The notes beneath the pieces were generated by a model. That model searched no databases and was not told the origin of the DNA. It saw only the letters and a list, made by a program, of their open reading frames with translations. The position numbers were made by a program, and so were the translations under genes. Shown piece after piece: positions 23,819-29,031 of a stretch of DNA of 29,031 nt; the stretch's first letter is position 1, and each line of letters begins with the position of its first letter. The stretch is from Sphaeroforma sirkka (Eukaryota; Opisthokonta; Ichthyosporea; Ichthyophonida): positions 1 to 29,031 of the forward strand of contig LUCW03000226.1 of NCBI GenBank assembly GCA_001586965.3, given 5' to 3'.

Positions 23819-26280
23819 ATGAATATCTCTCCTAGACGAGTCACGAACTGAAATTTTTTCCAATCGGTATAGGTATGCACTAGAAGGGCCCAAATTATAG
23901 CTATAGCAGTCGATGGCCATGAATATCTCTCCTAGACGAGGCACGAACTGAAATTTTTTCCAATCGGTATAGGTATGCACTAGAAGGGCCCAAATTATAG
24001 CTATAGCAGTCGATGGCCATGAATATCTCTCCTAGACGAGTCACGAACTGAAATTTTTCCAATCGGTAAGGTATGCACTAGAAGGGCCCAAATTATAGCT
24101 ATAGCAGTCGATGGCCATGAATATCTCTCCTAGACGAGTCACGAACTGAAATTTTTCCAATCGGTATAGGTATGCACTAGAAGGGCCCAAATTATAGCTA
24201 TAGCAGTCGATGGCCATGAATATCTCTCCTAGACGAGGCACGAACTGAAATTTTTCCAATCGGTATAGGTATGCACTAGAAGGGCCCAAATTATAGCTAT
24301 AGCAGTCGATGGCCATGAATATCTCTCCTAGACGAGGCACGAACTGAAATTTTTCCAATCGGTATAGGTATGCACTAGAAGGGCCCAAATTATAGCTATA
24401 GCAGTCGATGGCCATGAATATCTCTCCTAGACGAGGCACGAACTGAAATTTTTCCAATCGGTATAGGTATGCACTAGAAGGGCCCAAATTATAGCTATAG
24501 CAGTCGATGGCCATGAATATCTCTCCTAGACGAGTCACGAACTGAAATTTTTTCCAATCGGTATAGGTATGCACTAGAAGGGCCCAAATTATAGCTATAG
24601 CAGTCGATGGCCATGAATATCTCTCCTAGACGAGGCACGAACTGAAATTTTTCCAATCGGTATAGGTATGCACTAGAAGGGCCCAAATTATAGCTATAGC
24701 AGTCGATGGCCATGAATATCTCTCCTAGACGAGTCACGAACTGAAATTTTTCCAATCGGTATAGGTATGCACTAGAAGGGCCCAAATTATAGCTATAGCA
24801 GTCGATGGCCATGAATATCTCTCCTAGACGAGGCACGAACTGAAATTTTTCCAATCGGTATAGGTATGCACTAGAAGGGCCCAAATTATAGCTATAGCAG
24901 TCGATGGCCATGAATATCTCTCCTAGACGAGTCACGAACTGAAATTTTTCCAATCGGTATAGGTATGCACTAGAAGGGCCCAAATTATAGCTATAGCAGT
25001 CGATGGCCATGAATATCTCTCCTAGACGAGGCACGAACTGAAATTTTTCCAATCGGTATAGGTATGCACTAGAAGGGCCCAAATTATAGCTATAGCAGTC
25101 GATGGCCATGAATATCTCTCCTAGACGAGGCACGAACTGAAATTTTTCCAATCGGTATAGGTATGCACTAGAAGGGCCCAAATTATAGCTATAGCAGTCG
25201 ATGGCCATGAATATCTCTCCTAGACGAGTCACGAACTGAAATTTTTCCAATCGGTATAGGTATGCACTAGAAGGGCCCAAATTATAGCTATAGCAGTCGA
25301 TGGCCATGAATATCTCTCCTAGACGAGGCACGAACTGAAATTTTTCCAATCGGTATAGGTATGCACTAGAAGGGCCCAAATTATAGCTATAGCAGTCGAT
25401 GGCCATGAATATCTCTCCTAGACGAGGCACGAACTGAAATTTTTCCAATCGGTATAGGTATGCACTAGAAGGGCCCAAATTATAGCTATAGCAGTCGATG
25501 GCCATGAATATCTCCTAGACGAGGCACGAACTGAAATTTTTCCAATCGGTATAGGTATGCACTAGAAGGGCCCAAATTATAGCTATAGCAGTCGATGGCC
25601 ATGAATATCTCTCCTAGACGAGGCACGAACTGAAATTTTTTTTCCAATCGGTATAGGTATGCACTAGAAGGGCCCAAATTATAGCTATAGCAGTCGATGG
25701 CCATGAATATCTCTCCTAGACGAGTCACGAACTGAAATTTTTCCAATCGGTATAGGTATGCACTAGAAGGGCCCAAATTATAGCTATAGCAGTCGATGGC
25801 CATGAATATCTCTCCTAGACGAGGCACGAACTGAAATTTTTCCAATCGGTATAGGTATGCACTAGAAGGGCCCAAATTATAGCTATAGCAGTCGATGGCC
25901 ATGAATATCTCTCCTAGACGAGTCACGAACTGAAATTTTTTCCAATCGGTATAGGTATGCACTAGAAGGGCCCAAATTATAGCTATAGCAGTCGATGGCC
26001 ATGAATATCTCCTAGACGAGGCACGAACTGAAATTTTTCCAATCGGTATAGGTATGCACTAGAAGGGCCCAAATTATAGCTATAGCAGTCGATGGCCATG
26101 AATATCTCTCCTAGACGAGGCACGAACTGAAATTTTTCCAATCGGTATAGGTATGCACTAGAAGGGCCCAAATTATAGCTATAGCAGTCGATGGCCATGA
26201 ATATCTCTCCTAGACGAGTCACGAACTGAAATTTTTCCAATCGGTATAGGTATGCACTAGAAGGGCCCAAATTATAGCTA
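23819..26280. repeat. Monomers between the trimer stretch and the divergent right end
   Basis: About 24-25 regular copies. One copy lacks a t in 'atcggtaaggtatg' (24062-24075). Short CT forms are at 25504 and 26001, and an eight-T run lies at 25636-25643. The t/g order is mixed, with runs of three and four g copies. Confidence 0.8.
25636..25643. repeat. Longest T-run expansion, eight Ts (first of two)
   Basis: The usual 'gaaattttt' has here expanded to eight Ts. The other eight-T copy is at 27130-27137. Across the array the run is 5, 6, 7 or 8; I saw no run shorter than five. The distribution fits stepwise slippage or insertion-biased sequencing error. Both eight-T copies are G form. Confidence 0.85.
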
Positions 26281-29031
26281 TAGCAGTCATGATGGCCATG
26301 AATATCTCTCCCAGACTAGAGGCACGAACTGAAATTTTTCCAATCGGTATAGGTATGCACTAGAAGGGCCCAAATTATAGCTATAGCAGTCGATGGCCAT
26401 GAATATCTCTCCTAGACGAGGCACGAACTGAAATTTTTCCAATCGGTATAGGTATGCACTAGAAGGGCCCAAATTATAGCTATATAGCAGTCGATGGCCA
26501 TGAATATCTCTCCTAGACGAGTCACGAACTGAAATTTTTCCAATCGGTATAGGTATGCACTAGAAGGGCCCAAATTATAGCTATAGCAGTCGATGGCCAT
26601 GAATATCTCTCCTAGACGAGGCACGAACTGAAATTTTTCCAATCGGTATAGGTATGCACTAGAAGGGCCCAAATTATAGCTATAGCAGTCGATGGCCATG
26701 AAATCTCTCCTAGACGAGGCACGAACTGAATTTTTTTCCAATCGGTATAGGTATGCACTAGAAGGGCCCAAATTATAGCTATAGCAGTCGATGGCCATGA
26801 ATATCTCTCCTAGACGAGGCACGAACTGAAATTTTTCCAATCGGTATAGGTATGCACTAGAAGGGCCCAAATTATAGCTATAGCAGTCGATGGCCATGAA
26901 TATCTCTCCTAGACGAGTCACGAACTGAAATTTTTTCCAATCGGTATAGGTATGCACTAGAAGGGCCCAAATTATAGCTATAGCAGTCGATGGCCATGAA
27001 TATCTCTCCTAGACGAGTCACGAACTGAAATTTTTCCAATCGGTATAGGTATGCACTAGAAGGGCCCAAATTATAGCTATAGCAGTCGATGGCCATGAAT
27101 ATCTCTCCTAGACGAGGCACGAACTGAAATTTTTTTTCCAATCGGTATAGGTATGCACTAGAAGGGCCCAAATTATAGCTATAGCAGTCGATGGCCATGA
27201 ATATCTCTCCTAGACGAGTCACGAACTGAAATTTTTCCAATCGGTATAGGTATGCACTAGAAGGGCCCAAATTATAGCTATAGCAGTCGATGGCCATGAA
27301 TATCTCCTAGACGAGGCACGAACTGAAATTTTTCCAATCGGTATAGGTATGCACTAGAAGGGCCCAAATTATAGCTATAGCAGTCGATGGCCATGAATAT
27401 CTCTCCTAGACGAGTCAACGAACTGAAATTTTTTCCAATCGGTATAGGTATGCACTAGAAGGGCCCAAATTATAGCTATAGCAGTCGATGGCCATGAATA
27501 TCTCTCCTAGACGAGGCACGAACTGAAATTTTTCCAATCGGTATAGGTATGCACTAGAAGGGCCCAAATTATAGCTATAGCAGTCGATGGCCATGAATAT
27601 CTCTCCTAGACGAGGCACGAACTGAAATTTTTCCAATCGGTATAGGTATGCACTAGAAGGGCCCAAATTATAGCTATAGCAGTCGATGGCCATGAATATC
27701 TCTCCTAGACGAGTCACGAACTGAAATTTTTCCAATCGGTATAGGTATGCACTAGAAGGGCCCAAATTATAGCTATAGCAGTCGATGGCCATGAATATCT
27801 CTCCTAGACGAGTCACGAACTGAAATTTTTCCAATCGGTATAGGTATGCACTAGAAGGGCCCAAATTATAGCTATATAGCAGTCGATGGCCATGAATATC
27901 TCTCCTAGACGAGGCACGAACTGAAATTTTTCCAATCGGTATAGGTATGCACTAGAAGGGCCCAAATTATAGCTATAGCAGTCGATGGCCATGAATATCT
28001 CTCCTAGACGAGTCACGAACTGAAATTTTTCCAATCGGTATAGGTATGCACTAGAAGGGCCCAAATTATAGCTATAGCAGTCGATGGCCATGAATATCTC
28101 TCCTAGACGAGGCACGAACTGAAATTTTTCCAATCGGTATAGGTATGCACTAGAAGGGCCCAAATTATAGCTATAGCAGTCGATGGCCATGAATATCTCT
28201 CCTAGACGAGTCACGAACTGAAATTTTTCCAATCGGTATAGGTATGCACTAGAAGGGCCCAAATTATAGCTATAGCAGTCGATGGCCATGAATATCTCTC
28301 CTAGACGAGGCACGAACTGAAATTTTTCCAATCGGTATAGGTATGCACTAGAAGGGCCCAAATTATAGCTATAGCAGTCGATGGCCATGAATATCTCTCC
28401 TAGACGAGGCACGAACTGAAATTTTTCCAATCGGTATAGGTATGCACTAGAAGGGCCCAAATTATAGCTATAGCAGTCGATGGCCATGAATATCTCTCCT
28501 AGACGAGGCACGAACTGAAATTTTTCCAATCGGTATAGGTATGCACTAGAAGGGCCCAAATTATAGCTATAGCAGTCGATGGCCATGAATATCTCTCTCC
28601 TAGACGAGGCACGAACTGAAATTTTTCCAATCGGTATAGGTATGCACTAGAAGGGCCCAAATTATAGCTATAGCAGTCGATGGCCATGAATATCTCTCCT
28701 AGACGAGTCACGAACTGAAATTTTTCCAATCGGTATAGGTATGCACTAGAAGGGCCCAAATTATAGCTATAGCAGTCGATGGCCATGAATATCTCTCCTA
28801 GACGAGGCACGAACTGAAATTTTTTCCAATCGGTATAGGTATGCACTAGAAGGGCCCAAATTATAGCTATAGCAGTCGATGGCCATGAATATCTCTCCTA
28901 GACGAGTCACGAACTGAAATTTTTCCAATCGGTATAGGCATGCACTAGAAGGGCCCAAATTATAGCTATAGCAGTCGATGGCCATGAATATCTCTCCCAG
29001 ACGAGGCACGAACTGAAATTTTTTCCAATCG
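26281..29031. repeat. Divergent right end of the window, about 28 monomers
   Basis: Rare events concentrate here: 'gtcatgatgg' (+2, about 26287-26296), 'ctcccagactagagg' (a substitution plus 2 bp, 26308-26322), 'ctatatagc' (+2, about 26480-26489 and again 27872-27880), 'atgaaatctc' (26699-26708), a2t7 (26729-26737), eight Ts (27130-27137), 'gagtcaacg' (27412-27420), an extra CT (28591-28600), and t-to-c changes at 28939 and about 28998. Short CT occurs at 27296. The last copy is cut at 'ccaatcg'. The array may be nearing an edge, or support may be weaker here. Confidence 0.85.

Larger units (their letters stand above)
1..29031. repeat. 99-bp satellite DNA array, about 293 head-to-tail copies, both ends open
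   Basis: The whole window is a direct tandem repeat with a 99-bp unit. Each unit, in the phase used here, begins 'atgaatat' and ends 'cgatggcc'. No copy is inverted and no unrelated sequence of even 30 bases interrupts the array. Most copies are identical except at monomer position 23 (t or g) and in the length of the T run at 36-40. The unit is about 42-43% GC. Such long, homogeneous, gene-free arrays are typical of eukaryotic satellite DNA kept uniform by unequal exchange or conversion, and of heterochromatin. That placement is inference, since no flanking sequence is visible. I do not recognise the family. The repeat itself is certain; its chromosomal location and any function are not. Confidence 0.99.

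Noticed and set aside
178-29009. Many long minus-strand open frames encoding a 33-residue repeat containing MAIDCYSYNLGPSSAY
   Set aside because: They follow from a stop-free 33-codon frame repeated with a period divisible by three. They end wherever a non-triplet indel falls, start at arbitrary repeat ATGs, lack a unique N- or C-terminal part, and the indels show no preference for multiples of three.
1-29031. CRISPR array
   Set aside because: The units are contiguous identical 99-mers with no unique spacers between short repeats, and no cas-like gene is present.
1-29031. Transposable element, rRNA, tRNA or telomeric repeat inside the array
   Set aside because: No segment departs from the 99-bp unit long enough to hold one, and no telomere-like short motif array is present.

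Overview
The window is one uninterrupted tandem array of a single 99-bp satellite monomer, about 293 copies, all in the same orientation, running off both ends. It starts at the first base of a monomer in the phase used here (position 1 is the first base of 'atgaatat') and stops about halfway through another. I found no unique sequence, gene, RNA gene, mobile element, CRISPR array or promoter-like unit outside the repeat. An array this long, homogeneous and gene-free points to a eukaryotic chromosome region such as centromeric, pericentromeric, subtelomeric or knob heterochromatin. I do not recognise the monomer family and cannot name a species.

The monomer is about 42-43% GC with C equal to G (21 each in the T form). 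It has four CpG sites, an A3T5 tract at monomer positions 33-40, an ApaI-type gggccc at 67-72, the perfect 10-bp palindrome tatagctata at 77-86, and atggccat across the monomer join. Only one base substitution is common: monomer position 23 is t ('gagtcacg') or g ('gaggcacg'). Nearly all other variation is small indels, mostly T-run expansion (5 to 6, 7 or 8) and loss or gain of one CT unit at monomer positions 9-12.

Layout: 1-1089 is a disturbed segment with a 52-bp deletion junction and a scrambled junction. 1090-7145 is regular but rich in slippage variants (22 of 61 monomers carry six or more Ts). 7146-19336 is the most uniform part (16 of 123 monomers). 19337-29031 is again more variable (20 of 98), and rare events cluster after 26280. 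The t and g forms alternate more than chance predicts, which suggests a 198-bp t-g dimer underneath, with a local 297-bp t-g-g trimer at 22928-23818.

One minus-strand frame of the monomer has no stop in its 33 codons. Because 99 is a multiple of three, that frame stays open over many copies and gives long open frames, the longest 634 codons at 17434-19338. Many non-triplet indels break it and nothing else suggests coding, so I annotate no CDS. All counts were made by eye and may be off by one or two.
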